DNA of 64,000 nucleotides from Rosa chinensis (taxonomy: Eukaryota; Streptophyta; Magnoliopsida; Rosales; Rosaceae), in contig NC_037089.1 in NCBI RefSeq assembly GCF_002994745.2, positions 2,582,001 through 2,646,000 of the forward strand, written 5' to 3'. Positions 35,587 to 49,134 of the stretch are shown here, in pieces; position 1 is the stretch's first letter, and every line of letters starts with the position of its first letter. The position numbers and the translations under genes were made by a program. Below the pieces are notes generated by a model. The model did no database searches. It was not told the origin of the DNA and saw only the letters and a program-made list of their open reading frames with translations.

Positions 35587-38554
35587 CTAGAAACTACTGA
35601 GTTTCACATCCCATTGCTTCTTTCGAAGAGATTTGATCTTGCAAGTGATAGTGTCACCCACCTTCATTACTTGTGATAAGTCTGAAATTTCCCTCCTATC
35701 AACTTTAAAGTCGTCTCTCCAGAGCAAACAAATCAACCCAGCTCCCACAGTACAAATTGCTGTTTTGGAAAGCACCCTGCGAATTGTGGCCTGCACAATG
35801 CTTCCTTCCGAGAGGGTGTCGCGAGTTTCACCGGTCATCATATAGAACATGTCATCATCACTTGGTTCTTCATATTTTTTACGCCACTCTTGGAACCCTT
35901 GTATTAACTCTTCCCTTATACAGCACAATGTTTGCATCATATAATGCAATCCTGTGCTTCTAGCATATGCTTCGATGTCAAGCTTCTCGAGGTAACTAGG
36001 TAGATCCCTAATGCTCTGCACCAGAACATCCATGTCACCATAAACATCTCGGGCCATTTGTTCTGCAAAACAGTATAAATCTGGATGTATTCTTGTATCA
36101 TCCAACAGAGCAAAAAATTGGCTGCTGATGCTGCTAGCAGCAAGCATCCCACTCAGCCGCACACGCAAGAAACCAACTGCATTAACATACACCCATGCAC
36201 CCATCCCATGTAATGTTGCAAACTCGTTTCGAGTAGATACTTGACCAGATTTTACCAATGACTTCTTCAGAGATGCTGCTTTTGAGGTCCAAGCCCAGAA
36301 ATAAATTGCAAAGGTGCAAATAACCATTCATGGTTTATAGCCAAATTTATGTCTAGGCCAACCTGGTTTGTCACATCTATCATGACCTGTTCAATCACTG
36401 CATACTTCTCGTCCGGGTTGAGATAGTTCTCATCAGGAGAATTGAGTAGTTTCCAAGATAGGATTTCTCTTCCAGCTCCACACAATGTGGCAACCATTGC
36501 CAATGGATTTTGAAGATAACGCCCTAGAGCCACAGCCCGCCTGGCAATGCCTGATGATAAGACTTGACATCAAAATAAATTCAAACAAAAGACATCTTCA
36601 CAAAAATAGCACATGAGATTTACAGGTCAATAAACATATCTGTACCTGATCGTCCAGGTAACTGCTCCGATGAAATCTCAGAAATCTCATATAGGCGAGC
36701 CAGAGATTCATCCCCATACACAATCCTTAGGGGGCTTGCTCTACTGTTAGGTTTCATCATCATTGTATCACTCACCTGATAATGGCAAGAGTATAAATAA
36801 AATCATCAGGTTTACTAACAATGTATTTTTGAAATATGACACGCATGCAGCTACCCCACCAAGAAAAATCCATACAAGATGAGATAAATTGAAAGAACAA
36901 ACAGAAAATCCATGACTTCATTTCATCTGACTAATTGCACCAAGACATTTCCCAGCATTATCTTGTTTTACAGCAAACATACTTCTATTAAAAATAAAAA
37001 CTTTAAAATGAAAAGGAACTTCTATCTGAAATTTAAAAAGCTAGACCAAAAAGGATAATCAGGCACGATGAAAGGTCTACTTCTCAATAATGTTTGACAT
37101 TTCCAGGAAATAATAATAATGTTGTATGCAACAGAACACCAAATCAGCAGCATGCTTACTTAACGGTAAACACTCACCCAAAGCAGTTGTTCTCTCAGGA
37201 GAGGACAAGACATATTAGCTGCTCCTATGATAGTGACATCAGGTTGGTGATCAGTCACAAACTTCAAAATACGTTCTTGATCACAATTCATACGCTGTTG
37301 AGTAGCTTCATCAAAGAAGGGTATGGTCCAGGTAAGAGACTCCCAGCTGAGAGGCCCGGTGCAAAGTACATCTAGAATCTCCCCACATGAATCTAACATC
37401 ACTAAAGTTGTTGCAGGGTCCCCAGGGCCCCAACAGCAAGCCATGACCCTGGGTGGTGCAGTTTCATTCCGTTGATATGGCGGTGCCACAGAGACTTTAT
37501 TGAACAAAGCCCTTCCATATTCCGTAAGTAACGAGTCTTTAGCTCTACTGACACCTGGATCACTACAGATAACAATAGTAGCCGGACCCTCAGTTGCAGG
37601 GAAATGCAAGTTAAACTTGCTGTTGATATCCTCAACCTCCCTCTGTGACTCTGCAGCTTGGAGGGAGTTGATAATTGATTCAAAAAGCTGTGGAGCCGCC
37701 TTATCATGTATGAGTCCAAGTCGAGATTCTTCCTCAAAGCGCTTATTGTAGGAAAATCGCAAAGCCCTTTTCTGATTCTGAAACAGCAACCACTTTTTGT
37801 GCAATTCCTGAGCGGCCCACAGAATCCTGTACCACTTTACTTTAGATTTTTCTTCTTCAGGTTGTTCAGGATGATCTTTCAATAAGGTAAGGCAGTCCTC
37901 TTTCAAGTACATTGCAATAAAAGGAATCTAAAAAAACAATCAAGAACAGGAATAAGAAACAGACTCATATAATATATAGCTAGGAGTTGAGTCCTGCTCA
38001 TTGGATAACAGAAATACTTACATCCAGTTTTTGCACATGGTGCATGCACAAAAACCTGGAGATGTCATCGCTGCTCAATGGACCAAACAACGGTTCAAGT
38101 TGCTTCTTTATCCAGTGAACAATACCTTCCAATTTATTCATCCAGTGAACAAAAACCTGGAGATGTCATCGCTGCTCTCATCATCTATGCTCGGTGTGCT
38201 TTCGTCATCGTATATCTACACACACATACAAAAACAATACCTTCCAATTTATTCATCTGCAAGCCAGGGAACTAATTCCAGTGCATTCCTTTTCTATGTT
38301 TTGGTAGAGTTAACTTAACCCTAGCAAACATGTCATGGCTATCTTCAATATGGGTTTTAGAAAACAACAAAAAAATTACTGAATGAAGTTTGATAATGAG
38401 CACTCGATACTTATAACACTACGAAAACAGGATCAGATCTATTTACCAGTCTCTCGGGTACATCACGAGGCCGAAATCCGTAGGCGACGTCCGCCGCATC
38501 CATTCTAACCAAACGAGAACCGTAGCCGTGATCGTGATCGTGATCGACGTCCAT
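35587..38554 (-). pseudogene. SPT6L: SPT6-like transcription elongation factor, truncated copy B
   Basis: Tandem partner of copy A in the same orientation. Exons: 38447-38554 (starts MDVDHDHDHGYGSRLVRMD, ends in DVPERL), a rearranged segment at 38023-38214, then 37178-37928, 36646-36775 and 35587-36550. It keeps the frame where copy A has its 10-bp deletion (SWKLLNSPDENYLNPDEKY). However, it lacks one G in the HhH segment near 36288, so GLGPRKAASL becomes GLGPQKQHL and then a stop. It also lacks 112 codons in frame between SSDPGV- and -SRAK-type sequence compared with copy A. Exon 2 is broken by local duplications: a roughly 27-bp piece recurs at 38049 and 38150, and a roughly 24-bp piece at 38119 and 38235. 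The SH2 domains and acidic N-terminus are missing. Probably a pseudogene. Confidence 0.75.
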
Positions 38555-38599
38555 TTGTAACCAGGCGCGGATTGACTGAAAGCAATACCAAAGGGTTTT

Positions 38600-39429
38600 G
38601 GTTCTACCAAGAAGAAGAGAGAGGAATAGTAGCAATTTTCTCTTTCAGTCTTATCTTTTCTTTTCTGCCTCTTTTATTATAACCTTATCCTTTATATCTT
38701 CTCTATTCATTTCATGCCACGTGTATTTCACATTTTTAATTATATTAAAAGATAAATTTTCACTTCCTCTCTTTATCCTTATTTAATTTCACATGCATTT
38801 AATTAAGCAATTGATTTTCATTTCTCAACTCTTTTTTTTCTTTTGTTCTGTGAATTCTTTTTTTTAATATTACTCTTGCGGGCGTATAGTTGAGATTTTA
38901 CAGTACAATTATATTTGAAAACATAATTCAAATAGTGATTTTTGGATTGGTGAAAAACATATTTAAGGCCAGTAAGAGAGAGCACTGAAGGTATCTTTGA
39001 TTCTCTATTTGAAAGTGCTTTTGGAAACAGCCAGAAAATAGCTGGCAAATAAAATTTATAAAGCTACTATAAAAGTAAATCTTATTTTTCTGTAAGATAC
39101 ATGTTTACATTTATACAGTGCCTCTGTAATTCACACCAAAAAAGCAAGCTTTAGGAGCTTATCTCACAACACAGCTGCAGCGGTAATATACGAATTCAAT
39201 TTTAAACCCGAATCCCTCATTCTCAGTAGATCACTGGCTGAGAACATATCTTTCTCAGGTCGTCGAATATATCACATTGTTATACAAAATTGCCGTTTCC
39301 CCATGAATCCAGAAAGAGCATCGATATCTTCAACTGGCTGATGCTGCGAGTTGTTTTCCAAACAAATAATTCTCACATAAAGTACAGATCAAATGACCGG
39401 ATTGCAACCGAGTGACAAGTCAATGGAGT
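38600..39429. other. Spacer between SPT6-like copy B and the WDR11-like gene
   Basis: AT-rich; contains the 5' flank of copy B and the 3' UTR of the next gene. No other feature supported. Confidence 0.5.
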
Positions 39430-42400
39430 TCATTCGGCATATGGCTGTGAGTCCATGCACAGATGCACCAATTTTCTCTGGTATTGCCCAAAATATTCAC
39501 CGACTGCAATAACATCTTCATTCTCTGGTCCCAACCCAGGCAAGTGTGGCAGCTTGTCCTTGATTGCAGATTTGGATTCATCATCAGAGTTTCCTGATTC
39601 AGAGATGATGGTGGCATGAATTTCTCGGCAAGCAAGAATGAACATAGCGGCAGTGTCAGGTTGTTGGACCTCACGAAGTGCTGCCAATGCCCCTTGCATT
39701 GCACCAGCTGCAACATACAAAATCAGAGCCCTGCATTTGGATCATCGATAGGCTTAAAACATGTCTGAGAAAACAACTGAAAAGAAAACTGTAACAAGTG
39801 AAATGGCAAACCTCCATATGTTGTGTTCAGCATGGAGGACGTGTGCAGCCCATCTTAGCAACACCCTGGAACAACAAAAGAAGATTAACTAAGATTCCTT
39901 AACCACATGGATGACAATCTCCATGAATCAAGAAAATGCTTAATTCCAAACATTGATTAACACGGCAGTCAAGTCATCAATTAAAGTGTTCTCAAAATAA
40001 ACCAAACACACATATATTTAGCTAGGAGAGAACCTTGCATAATCAGATCCTTTCAAATGGGTGGCAGCTAAAGTAGCAGCATCTGTCCAGCACCCCGCGT
40101 CTTGTAACTGCATTAGAGATGACATTAAAATCAGTGAAAGAAGAAAAGTAATATGGAGACCACTTAAATGCATGATGTATAGTGGAGAAAATTTACACCC
40201 CTCGGTAAACAACTAACCGAACCCAGAAAACACCCCAGCTCTAATACCCATTAATGACCGCTGGATTCATACTTTGCTCCATCTATTTTTCCCCCCTCAA
40301 AACATCATGAGCTAAGCAGACGCATAAGTGGTCATACAAAAGTATCACCCCATACAAACCTGATGCAAGCCGGACAAGATTCTACAGCATCCAAGCCACA
40401 ATAGAATGATACAGACCAAAAAAATGTCTGGAACAGAAATTAGTTTAAAGACATACCTGGGAACACGCCTCTTGATACCTTCCTACAGCACAGAGAAGAT
40501 GAGTACCTGACAGCGACCTGTCAGTCCTGACCATGTTGGCTGCAACCACCTAATTTACAGGGGGAAGTACCCAAAATTTACAGTTAAACCACTTTATTCC
40601 AGTTACGACATGTATTTTCAGATCATGAGGTGAGTTTAAAGCACTCTTACCTTAACAGCCAGTTCAAGAAGAGACTTTGACACAGCAGAAGAAAGAGCAA
40701 CTGCACGTAAAGCATTAGCAGAGAAGTATTTGCTCTCAGGAGGAGTGGATAGCAATAAACTGACTGCAGCTTCTAAGTTCCCGACCGACACAAGCCTAGA
40801 TTATCAAGAACATAAATAAGTTGAGTTCATAGAGTTTAATCACCACAAAGTACATTAAGAAGTTTTGCTTTCTTCTTAACAAGCCTAAATTTGAATAGTA
40901 CAAGTAACTAGATGAGTCATTGAGACTATGAAGATTGCATTTCTATCAGGATATTCATCTACAGTCTACTCTGTGCAAGCCTGGGACCAAGTCTTTAAAG
41001 AAGATAAGAGAGCTCAGCTAAAATTGGGCTACTTGTACTTTGTCTTGCATATTTATTGAAAGTATATATATGGAGATTTACCAAGAAAATATGTTCAAAT
41101 TATATTAACTAAACCGGTACAACTGAGAAGGAAAAAAGAATTCAATAAAAATGAGAATGATATTTTTTTGGTCTGAAAAATGAGAATGATATGAAGCACT
41201 CACTCGTGTACACGATTCTGGATAGCCTCTTCTCCCTCTAGCTTCTCGTGCCATGGAATACGTTCACTTGCATTTGCCCACAGTTCTTCTTGTTCAAAAG
41301 CCATCAACCTGAGCTGCCCTTGGCTCTGGTAACCACAAAGACCAATTTTTCTTTTAATGTGGACACAACTTCTATCAATGGAAGATCACTTATAAAGATG
41401 TTTTAGACTTAGAAGGGCGATAGCTGAAAAGTTTTTTTTTCCCAAAAACTTAATAAAGATTATTCTAGAACATATGACTTACTGTTGCATCTTTCTTTTC
41501 TCTTCCAGAAACTGATTTTCCTTTTGATGTAATCCTACTCAGCATAGAGGCATCATCAAGCTCTGGAACTGATGCTGATACAGTGGCTTTCTGTGGAGAC
41601 TTATTTATGGACTTGTTCATCAAATAGTTAAGAGCATGAGGCAGTTGCAGCCAGAAAAGAGCTTCAGAGGATTCACCAAAAATTGCAGCAGCAAAGGCAA
41701 ATCTCACAGAACAGCCTTTGTTCACCACCTTTGCATATAATTTAGCCCTCTCGTCATCCAGTATGCAGCCTTGGCAAATGTAAAATTAAGAACATATTAC
41801 AACATAACATACCAACATAATAACAAATGTTAGCTGCAACATGAGTAGAAACGTCCATGAAAGAGAAGACCCACCCTCTTTTCGATAAGGTTCTAATACT
41901 TTAAGCAGCAATTCTGGTACAACAGGGTCACCAACAGTTTGTATATCCATCATGTAACTGCGAAGATCCTCACTGGACTTGGGAGTTCCCGGAATGAGGT
42001 GAGGCCTCTTCTCTAAAGTTGTACTGCAAGTATTAAACCAGGAGGGCTTTACACCCAATTGTAAGATCATGCGTAGTGCCTGTAATTAAAGAAAAACAAA
42101 ATTCTTGTGGGTCAGTACTGAACTTCTACTAAATTCTCAATAAAAAAAATGAAACCGAATGTGGTTATTGGGTCCAATCTTAACTTTTCTCAGTAAATTC
42201 TATTACTTTTCAGTAAAAAATTTAATTCATGGATATCTTTCCTTTGCTCCACTAAAGATCACTGAGTTGAACTAAATGGATTCATTGCCATATGTGATAC
42301 AAGCATAAACCTCCCATGGTAAAAGGCATGATCAACAAATAATGAATACAACTGGAACATAACAAAGTGTTTCAGTACAATTCAATAAGGAAAATAGAAA

Positions 42401-45400
42401 TATAAAAATAGTAATTACCAGGGCATGTGGTGTGGGAAGTAGTATAGGAGAACATAAAGGCATGGGACGGAACCTTTCTTTTATAGATCTGGGCTGGTGT
42501 GCAAAACCAAGTTTTTTGTCAATTCTGCACAAGAGTAAGATTATTAATGCACAGAAAGAGACAACTCCCATACATATCATGAACATGTCCCCGCCCCATT
42601 ATGACTAAAATAAGTTGACATAATATAAATTAGTCATGAAGCCAACAAATCTTACACATACATATTGATCTCAACAAGGCGAAAGCTACTATCAGCTCCA
42701 GCTATGCACAATAACAGTGGATCATTCTTGTCAGTTCGCAAAGGCAACCAATCAAGTTCCAAAACAAGGGTTCCAGGAAATTGAGGCTGTAAGAGAGAAT
42801 TCGCTAAAGGGTCTGGGGAGTCCTGCAATTTGAGTTATGGACAGATGATAAGAAAATCACTAACAATTTAAAGTACAAGAAAAAGCATCTCAACTTAACT
42901 CCAGCTGTAATCACTTCATTTCGACAAAGAGGTATTGTACTTAACAAATAGCAGACTTATATATATGGATCAAGGAGCACTGGGTTATGTTAATACCTAA
43001 AGCTTAGTCACATCCTATGAAAATAGATCCATAAAAAGCACCTATAAGACCAAATGTATAGTTAGTATCTGGTTTTTTTCTTCTCTTGAGAGAGAGAGAG
43101 AGAGAGAGAGAGTTCAGTACATTATGCTTATGAATTTTAAGAAATGTTTACTTAGGAAGTCAACAAGAGTCTGGATGAGTAATGAACTCAATAAAGCACC
43201 TAGGATACCAAATGGTATCTGGTAACAAAAAATTAATCAGTATACAAAGACTAATAGATTCAGGAAATGTTGTGTGTGTGTGTGTGTGGGGGGGGGGGGG
43301 GGAGGGAGACTTCAGTACATTATGCTTATGAATTTTAAGAAATGTTTACTTAGGAAGTCAACAAGAGTCTGGATGAGTAATGTACTCAATAAAGCACCTA
43401 GGATACCAAATGGTATCTGGTAACAAAAAATTAATCAGTATACAAAGACTAATAGTTTCAGGAAATGTTAGTTAGGAACTCAATAAGAATCAGGATATGA
43501 GCGATGTACACTCTACAAATATTTCAACCACTTCCTACTCAAAACCGAAGTTGGAAAAGAAAAAAAAACACGTCATTGACTCTGAAGTCCAGCAATATTC
43601 AAAACCAAAAGTGGCATATATGATATATGCATATTGAAAATGAAAAGGAATAGTTATATAGTTTATTAACACTTACAAGATCAAATACAGAAAATGTATT
43701 GTCATAAAATAGTACAGCAACACGCCCCCTACTACGGTCTCCAGGAACAACAGGTGAGAACTTTATTCTCCGGATACCCTCTCTATGAGTGTTAAATGAA
43801 GAAGAATGCCCAGTTGTTACATCCCACCAGCGAATATTTCCCGACCTGTCCCCCATAACCTGAAAATTGATTCACAGAATGGATATCAAGGGGTAATTGA
43901 GATTTGATACTAGTACCAACTAAAATCATTTGTACAAAATCTGTGATACATACCACATGAGGCAAACGGTACGCCATTGCTGTAATCAGTCCATCAGATG
44001 AGACAAATGAAGAAGAAGGCCACTTTGGTCTGGGAAACAAAAGATAAATACTTCCATTATGAGAAAAAACTGAAATTATATAAAAGTTTGTGATAAATTT
44101 ATACTAAAATATTCAATATGTGACGCTTTCTCCAATTGTCATCTCCATTCAGAACAGATCCAAAACCTCATTACAACACCAAGTTTACTAGTCAAGAAGC
44201 ACCTTCACAAGATATTAGATATTAGATATTATATTAATCTTCTTCATCTGAAAGAAACTAATATGCCTGAGCAATTAGGACCAACAAGGGTGGAACAGGA
44301 AGTCAGAGTGTAGCTGCAATAATATAAAGAACTCAGAATGCAGTAGTCATATTGACAAAGACAACTACCTGAAGTCACGAATCCTTCGGCCATGAACCTC
44401 AAAAACACCAAGAGCCCCATTTGATAGTGCAAATGCAAAGCTTTCAGAAGTGTCATCTTGGGATCCATCTGAGCCCTCTACATTCCAGAAAAACTTAAAA
44501 ACATTACTTTTGCTTCTTGAACAGTTTATCCAATCAATAGAAGCAATACAAGCAACTAGAAAACTTAAAGCTTATCAAGTAAATGAACTCACTAGAATCA
44601 GATGATGCATTAGGGGAGGATGTCCCATCTGATGCCCTAGATGTCTGATCTGTGGGGGGTAATGATTGCTTAGCAGGTGCATTTTGAGGAGGGCGTGGAA
44701 CTGTTGGGAGAGTCCATTCCAAAACCGTAAATGGAAGTGCTAGTGATCTAAGCTACATGAGATATGAAGCATAATGAATACCAAGATGAGGGATCAAGAA
44801 TTTTAGACTCTAATCCCACCTTATAAGATAAAAAGAAAAAATAAATAAAAATTATACAAGTGGGAGAAGTTGAAATATGCATATAAAGAAGAAAAGGCGG
44901 GTTCTTTTCACAATAGTTTAAAAATTGTAAATTTCTGTTTAGATTATGTAATGGATAACAAGAATCAATTGCTTGAAACTATTTCAAGTTGGAATAAAGA
45001 AGAACCAAAATTATTAACAAATTTACCATTATAGGAGTCTTTGTCATAGCCCAAACCTCTACTGGTGCATCACGGAGCAAAATAAGAAGGTACCTGGAAT
45101 AAGCAAAAACATTACAATGAGTAGCTCAGAAGTTAAACTGTATGGACCCACACAAATGGAAGTACAGGGAAGGAAATAAAAAAGCACTAAACTGAAGAAG
45201 ACAGCCGTTCATAATAGGCCACAAGTTAAAAGAACATTATCGAATTATGTTTTAATAATAATAAATTTATAGTAATTTCATAATCCACAGGTACAAACCT
45301 TCCAGAGGAAGAAGTCCTTAAAGCTCTTATGGGTGCACGTTCAGGCTTTTGCAAAACCCGAAATGGTTTATTTAGGCCACTTCTAAGACAGGTCACAATT

Positions 45401-48353
45401 AGCCTGTTGATAAAACCTCCAGTTTTTTCACTTACCTAAATCAACAAAAGTTTATGTTACCTACACTGGAAAGTATAATGATTTTTTCATCGGAACTAGA
45501 GATTATCATAGTTGCTGTAGTTTTTTCTTTAAATGAAAAATGGCATTAATCAAAGACAATTCCGAGAATCAAATCAGCTCAGCTAGGGATCTACTATGAT
45601 GCACCTCAAACAGTTGATGACATTTTAATTCACATGCAACATACCTGAGTGTATGAAAATGAAACCAGTCTAGAATTTCCAAGCCATCGTAATCCCCTAA
45701 CAGTCCCGTTATGAACAGAAAAACTTGCAGCGACAGCATTGGCAGAAACATCAACAATATCAATTATCCCACTTTGAGTTCCCAAGGCAACCAATGGAAC
45801 AGCTACAACAGGATAGTTTCCCCCACCTTTACAAATAATTAACTTAAAGGGTATCAAAATTTATCCCAGCTGCTAGTTCATAAATAAAAAATATGCTTTA
45901 GAATTATGAGAGGATGAACTAACGGCCCAAAGTAGCTGTTGAAGAAGGCGAAGGTACAGCTAGCATAGTCACTGCTGAAGAAAGAAGCTGAAGCTGTCCT
46001 ACTAAGCAAATCTGCATCAGTAATTTGGCTTTGTAAGCATGCATGAATTGGAAATCTTAATGTTGCCCTAAATGGAATAGGCAGCATGACAGTTTGACTT
46101 TATATGACTATAACAACAAGAAAATCGAGAAACAGAAAAAATAATCTTCAACTTTTTAAATTTAAAGCTTTAGCTCTTCATTCACCAATAACAAAAACTG
46201 GTGTTAGGATTATGTCACCATTGGTGCAACATGGCATTTAATGTGAAATGAAAGCAGTTAGATGAACTGAATTTACAATTATTAAGTATATACATATAAA
46301 CCAGGTCTTCTTTGATCTACATACAACCATTAACTTACATATATTATAGTGTGTCGTGCATAGGCACTGCACGTACGGTGTACCAGTGGTCGTGGGTGCC
46401 TTTAGTGGGGGATGCAAAGTAGGTTGTGTGACCAATGAATACCCAAGTCTCATAAATTATATAAGGAGGGAAGTACCATCTAATCATCAAACTTGCATCC
46501 ATTTTTCATGCAACATGACAAATTGTCTAGACAGAGAACCAACCAGTGAAAGCCATTTACCATGACAGTGGAAAAGATAATCTACAAACCAACCTTAAGT
46601 GATATTTCTGTATGGCTGATGGTAGAACTTGAAGATCGGCTTCTGCCACCATTGCTCTGTTCTGATTGCTTACTCGCTTCCATCTCAACTCCTCCAGTAG
46701 AAGAAACTACAGTATTTTTACTGGTTCCAGAAACCAGCACTTCAGTGATATTAGAAACCACATCCAGGTTTTTATCATCCTTGCGATTGTCTTCAGGCCC
46801 TTCAGCAGTCAAGAGCCAGTTCCATATTTTTCCATCATCAGAAATGGAGATCAAATGGGTTTTAGAGAAAACAACAGGTTCGTCACAAAAATCAAAAGGA
46901 TTATCAAAATCCACGGCAGAGAAAGGAGAATCAGGTTGATCAGAATATATCTTGCCGATGTTTTGCAAGGTCGAATCTGATTGGGAAATGGCCAGAGCAA
47001 GAACTGATGGAGAAGGGACAGATGTGCCAATTGAGGGCAACAACTCTTCCATTGAACACATTATGTGCACCTGTTCTCCTCTGCATATAACATGACGTAC
47101 ATTCCCTTAAACTCAAAAAAAAATTCAAAATGCCAACTGATAACAAGTCTAATCACAGTCACAAGTATATCTATAACATTACATTACACTAAACGAAAGG
47201 TAAACATTTCCTTGCCGGTAATTCTATACGAACATCTATCCTAGCATCTCTTTCCCTCCTACATTGTGATTACATTTTCGAAATTTAAACATATCACAAT
47301 CATAACATACTCTTTTCGGCGCCAAGTACTAAGCCTCCCATCAACATGACCACAGTAGAGAAACTCGTTATTCGGATCCGGCAACACATCCAGAAACTTC
47401 CCACACCCCCGAGGCAATGCAGCCGAAAACAGCTGCGTCTCGTACTGCAAATCAAACACCACCAGCTCCCTGGGGAACGTAACAAACACAATGTGCCTCC
47501 ATTGCGGCGAGAAGGCAAACCTCGCAACGTAGAGCGGGAACGCCGCAGAAGCCGACGACGACGACGTGCTCCCGGCGACTCCTCCTCCTCCTCCTCCGGC
47601 CAGGTCCCTCTCCAGCTTCAGCAGCTCACTGCATTCGGTCCGAATCTGAAGCTCATTGATAACCACCTCGTCCTCCGTCTCGCCTAAAACGGTGACGGAG
47701 AGCAAGAAGCCTTTGAGTCCGACGACGCAGAAATGGCGGGAATCGAAGGGATCGCGGCGGATGCAAGAGAGAACCTCCGGCGCGGCGTCGTATTTCCAGA
47801 AGCAGCGGCCGGTGGAGGAGGCGTAGAGGGAGAGGGAGGAGAATCCGGAGATGGCGGCGAGGAGGTAGGAGTCGGGTCGGGCCTGGACCCAGCAGAGGTC
47901 CTGGACGGCGAGGCGGGAGTTGTTGTTGGTGTCGGAGTCGAACCAGAGGACCGGCGACTTGAGGCGGAGGTCGAGGAGGGCGATGCGGCCCTGGCGGTCG
48001 CCGGCGGCCAGGAGGAGGTGGGAGCTGGAAGGCTCGGTGGAGAGGAGGTCGCGGCCGAGAGGGAGCGGGGTCCACCGGACGGAGGTGACGAAGGGGGAGA
48101 GTGATGACGTGGCGGTGGAGGCGGCGGAGGAGGATTGGGATTGGGTGGGGGGAGGCATAGGGAGGGAGACAACGAGCTGCATTGAGCGGGTGTCGAGGAC
48201 GGAGATGGAGCTGCCGGCGGGGAATGCGAGGAGGCCGGAGGGGCTGACGTCGGCGGATCCGAAGTTGTTGCGGCTGGGTGGGCCAGGAAGCATGCAGTCC
48301 CAGCAGTCTTGGACGGTGGACGTCGGCGTCGGTGAGGGTCTTGGGCTCGACAT
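39430..48353 (-). CDS. WDR11: WDR11-like WD40 repeat protein
   Basis: Large scaffold with WD40 repeats and an alpha-solenoid-like C-terminus, the plant homologue of WDR11, which in animals acts in endosome-to-Golgi transport. Twenty exons join in frame to 1359 aa: 47311-48353, 46594-47080, 45924-46011, 45645-45826, 45299-45435, 45093-45027, 44593-44752, 44369-44477, 43954-44029, 43677-43859, 42662-42822, 42419-42524, 41875-42079, 41483-41769, 41204-41325, 40651-40795, 40457-40549, 40034-40107, 39812-39865, 39430-39730. The N-terminus (DCWDCMLPGPPSRNNFGSAD) leads into WD repeats, for example GDRQGRIALLDLRLKSPVLW, VRGLRWLGNSRLVSFSYTQ and MGDRSGNIRWWDVTTGH. The C-terminal QYQRKLVHLCMDSQPYAE matches the family end. 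Exon 1 is GC-rich, which creates long shadow frames. No lesion is seen. Confidence 0.94.
43112..43470. repeat. Near-identical 160-bp duplication in a WDR11-like intron
   Basis: Bases about 43112-43270 recur at about 43310-43469 with very few differences. A (GT)n run followed by about 15 G residues (about 43271-43302) lies between them, and a (GA)n run precedes the first copy. A shorter, older relative sits at about 43030-43073 (AAAGCACCTATAAGACCAAATG). Confidence 0.85.
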
Positions 48354-48360
48354 GGTTGGG

Positions 48361-48382
48361 AGAGAGAGAGAGAGAGAGAGAA
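48361..48382. repeat. (GA)n in the WDR11-like 5' UTR
   Basis: About 11 GA units immediately upstream of the start codon at 48353 (CT-rich on the coding strand). Confidence 0.85.
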
Positions 48383-48419
48383 GGCTCCTCCTCTGCTTCT
48401 TGTGGTGAGGTGAAGAGAA

Positions 48420-49129
48420 AGATATCTCAGGTCATTTTCTGATCTAGTTTGCTTCTTCTTCTTCTTGCCCGGATTGATAGCTTGGTCTGAAGACTCTGAA
48501 CTTTCGCTCTGTAATGGTGAGAGCTAAATCATGATCAATGCAATGAAAATTCAAATGTATATTTTTTTTAATTTTTTTTTTTTTATCGAGATGGGTATCA
48601 AGTCAATTCGGTTATGTTTAGAAGTTTATTGACACACTCGCTCGGTTAGTATTCGGATTCAGATCTACCAATATTAGAACACAAAGTAAAATTAATCTTT
48701 AACTACACATACACCAACTCGAATACCCTTCAAACCTGCTGACCATAAATTTATGAGAATTAGGACTCAAATACATAGAGTTTTATGACAGAGCACTCGA
48801 CCAAGTTTGGTATACCACACTATTTGGTTAATTCAAAGATCTTATGAGGGTCCATCAAAATAAGTAGTAATACCCCAAATCCAAAGTGGTGTAATTTTGA
48901 GGGAGCTTAAGAAAAGGGTTTTGGTTGATCCACTTAATTGAGCCCATTTATGATACTCAAATCTTTTCCTCCAAAGGAAGAGGAATACTTTTTATGTTCT
49001 ATAATTCAATCTTCAAGAGAGTGGTTTGGTACATTGGGTAATCCTTTCTTTTAAAAGACCCAGATCAATCGATGATTAATCAAATGGTCTGAATGACAGG
49101 ACTCCCTGAAAATAAAGAACAGATATGAT
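48420..49129. other. Intergenic upstream of the WDR11-like gene
   Basis: Holds the WDR11-like promoter and runs into the 5' target duplication of the copia element at 49130. No gene seen. Confidence 0.5.
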
Positions 49130-49134
49130 ATGAA

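Noticed and set aside
47653..48408. Long overlapping frames on both strands with Pro/Arg/Ser-rich proteins
   Set aside because: They are shadows of GC-rich exon 1 of the WDR11-like gene, whose own frame fits the family.
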